The notes under the pieces are model-generated. The model ran no database searches. It saw only the letters and a program-made list of their open reading frames with translations, and had not been told where the DNA came from. Shown here one piece after another: positions 15,252 through 16,695 of a stretch of DNA of 16,695 nucleotides. Made by a program: the position numbers and the translations under genes. Source of the DNA: an uncultured Eubacteriales bacterium (GTDB taxonomy: Bacteria; Bacillota_A; Clostridia; Christensenellales; Aristaeellaceae). The first letter of the stretch is position 1; each line of letters opens with the position of its first letter. The stretch covers positions 1 to 16,695 of the forward strand of contig CACYNZ010000029.1 of assembly GCA_902775835.1 (NCBI GenBank), written 5' to 3'.

Positions 15252-16695
15252 TCAGCCCGGCATATCGCAGGCATTATCCATATGCCATACGTCCATACGG
15301 CTGCAGCAGTCGCCTTTCAGGGAAAGCTCCACGCCGATCTCCATGAGCGCTTCGCCGGTCATGCGGCGGCCGTCTTCACACACATAGACTGCGTCAGGCA
15401 GAAGTCCGCGCATGCGGAAGCGCGGCAAAATGAGATCCTGGCAGTGCATGCCGTGGGCAAAGGCAAACAGGACGAAGGTTTTCCGGTCACGGCACACATA
15501 CTGGAACAGGGCAAAGGGGTGCTCCCGGGCAGAGGCAATGCGGTAGACATAGGCGTTCTGCAGGCTCTGCCGCAGCTGCTTGAAGCGCGCAATCCCGGAT
15601 TTCAGCGCGCTGAGCTCCGCCGCGTCTGCTTCCAGCAGATTGATGCCGATGCTCATGGAACCGGTCATGCCCCAGTGGATGCGGAAGTCGAGGGGCGTGA
15701 ACCGGTTATGAATGTGATGCCGCGCCGGGGCCACATTGCCCGCGCCGCCGGCAGTCTTGGGCACGAACAGCATGGTGAACCCCTCGTGCAGCAGCATCAG
15801 GTCCACCGGGTCCGCATTGTCGCTGCGGTTGATGCGGTCTGCCAGGGGCACCATGCTGAAGTCCGCCCGGCCGCCGCCGCTGGCGCAGTTCTCCAGCAGC
15901 ACATCGGGAAAATGCTCATTCAGGTGCTGCCAGATGGAGAGCAGGTTCCGGGTATACCGGACGGACAGGCTGTTCTGCATGCTTAGAGGCGCGTCCGGCC
16001 ATGCGTATTCCGTCACATAGCGGTTCATGTCCCATTTGAGATAGTCAAGGCCGCAGGAAGGGATCAGGTCATCCAGCCAGGCCATGATCCAGTCGCGCAC
16101 ATCATCCCGCGCCAGGTTCAGCACCAGCTGGTTCCGCTGCAGTGTCCGGGGCCGGTGCGGCGCATGGATGACCCAGTCAGGATGCGCGCGGTACAGCGCA
16201 CTGTCGGGATTCACCATTTCCGGCTCCACCCACAGCCCGAACAGCATCCCCTGTGCATGGCAGGCATCGGACAGGGTTTTGAGACCGTGCGGGAACCGCT
16301 CCGGGTCCGCTGTCCAGTCGCCCAGGCCCTGGCTGTCGCAGGTGCGTCCGGGCATCCATCCGTCGTCAAGCACGAACAGTTCAATGCCGAGCGGCGCGCA
16401 CCTGTCAATCAGGGCCAGACAGTTCTCCTCGCATACATGAAAGTCATAGGGATACCAGGAATTGTAGATGACCGGCCGCACAGCACTTGCCTTGTCGGTA
16501 TGAAATCCCCGGGGCAGGAGATGATCGTACTGCCAGTCATAGAGGATCTCGCTCATGCGCTCAAACCCGCGGCCGGAATAACCGCATGTGAACATGGGCG
16601 TTTCAAAGCTTTCGCCGCATGCAATGGTCCAGGATGTGTCAAAGGCATTGATGCCGCCTGTGACAGTGACGCGCCGGCCGAAAAACTTTTCCACC
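15252..16695 (-). CDS. Glycoside hydrolase family 36 alpha-galactosidase (N-terminus beyond window end)
   Basis: A retaining alpha-galactosidase acting on raffinose-family or galactomannan-type oligosaccharides (known of the family). About 480 C-terminal residues are present of an expected ~730; the frame is open to the last base. Family motifs, in order: 'YNSWYPYDFHV', 'ELFVLDDGWM', 'GLWVEPEMV', 'DYLKWDMNR' with the nucleophile Asp (codon 16031-16029), 'ENCASGGGRAD' and 'NRSDNADPVD' with the acid/base Asp (codon 15821-15819). 'HWGMTGSMSIGINLL' and a C-terminal beta domain follow. All catalytic residues seen are intact. The N-terminal beta-supersandwich lies outside. The beta-helix gene follows 170 bases downstream on the same strand. 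I see no convincing terminator in that gap, so some read-through is possible. Confidence 0.95.
   Translation of the reverse strand, partial: VEKFFGRRVTVTGGINAFDTSWTIACGESFETPMFTCGYSGRGFERMSEILYDWQYDHLLPRGFHTDKASAVRPVIYNSWYPYDFHVCEENCLALIDRCAPLGIELFVLDDGWMPGRTCDSQGLGDWTADPERFPHGLKTLSDACHAQGMLFGLWVEPEMVNPDSALYRAHPDWVIHAPHRPRTLQRNQLVLNLARDDVRDWIMAWLDDLIPSCGLDYLKWDMNRYVTEYAWPDAPLSMQNSLSVRYTRNLLSIWQHLNEHFPDVLLENCASGGGRADFSMVPLADRINRSDNADPVDLMLLHEGFTMLFVPKTAGGAGNVAPARHHIHNRFTPLDFRIHWGMTGSMSIGINLLEADAAELSALKSGIARFKQLRQSLQNAYVYRIASAREHPFALFQYVCRDRKTFVLFAFAHGMHCQDLILPRFRMRGLLPDAVYVCEDGRRMTGEALMEIGVELSLKGDCCSRMDVWHMDNACDMPG

Noticed and set aside
15700..15710. A second AACCGGTT core resembling the 22-bp palindrome
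   Set aside because: It lies inside GH36 coding sequence and symmetry does not extend beyond the core.

Overview
The window looks like a stretch of a gut-type Firmicutes/Clostridia genome (inference). The reasons are Gram-positive style ribosome-binding sites (AGGAGG, GGAGG), three near-consensus vegetative promoters with 17-bp spacers, many hairpin-plus-T-run terminators, a fairly GC-rich base composition, and a gene content of sugar ABC permeases and glycoside hydrolases of the kind found in Lachnospiraceae/Oscillospiraceae. I see no tRNA, rRNA, CRISPR array, insertion sequence or phage gene. No gene-free stretch exceeds about 215 bases.

Region 1 (1-~1500) is the end of a hexuronate-type locus. 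It holds the C-terminal half of a TRAP transporter large permease (DctM), a GntR/FCD-family regulator starting at GTG 755, and the first ~45 bases of a gene whose N-terminus (MGFRWYGEGND...) reads like mannonate dehydratase UxuA. At about 1496-1504 this reading frame passes, still in frame, into the C-terminal two-thirds of a sugar ABC solute-binding protein. The joined ORF is therefore a chimera: either a real deletion/recombination or an assembly join.

Region 2 (1500-6417) is a sugar-uptake and hydrolysis operon: the solute-binding protein remnant, an intrinsic terminator, two MalF/MalG-type permeases, and a family 2 glycoside hydrolase whose start codon is doubtful.

Region 3 (6418-10154) holds three single-gene units, each with its own promoter and terminator: an MFS transporter, a small HdeD/DUF308-like membrane protein, and a cytoplasmic M28 aminopeptidase. 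A perfect 22-bp palindrome with a LacI-type AAACCGGTTT core lies upstream of the DUF308 promoter.

Region 4 (10155-13634) is a two-gene operon: a 644-residue putative glycosidase resembling the GH101/GH129/DUF5696 group, and a GH1 beta-glucosidase. It ends in a perfect 32-bp palindrome that can terminate both strands.

Region 5 (13687-16695, minus strand) holds a secreted Gly/Ser/Thr-rich protein, probably a parallel beta-helix, and upstream of it a GH36 alpha-galactosidase cut by the window end. The secreted gene has its own putative promoter with a TTCAAG-N5-TTCAAG direct repeat resembling an OmpR-family (CiaR-like) response-regulator site.

Taken together this is a glycan utilisation neighbourhood. 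Oligosaccharides would enter through the ABC (and perhaps MFS) transporter and be cut inside the cell by GH2, GH1, GH36 and the GH101/129-like enzyme, none of which shows a signal peptide in the visible part. No ATPase for the ABC transporter and no LacI/AraC-type regulator of the cluster is present here.
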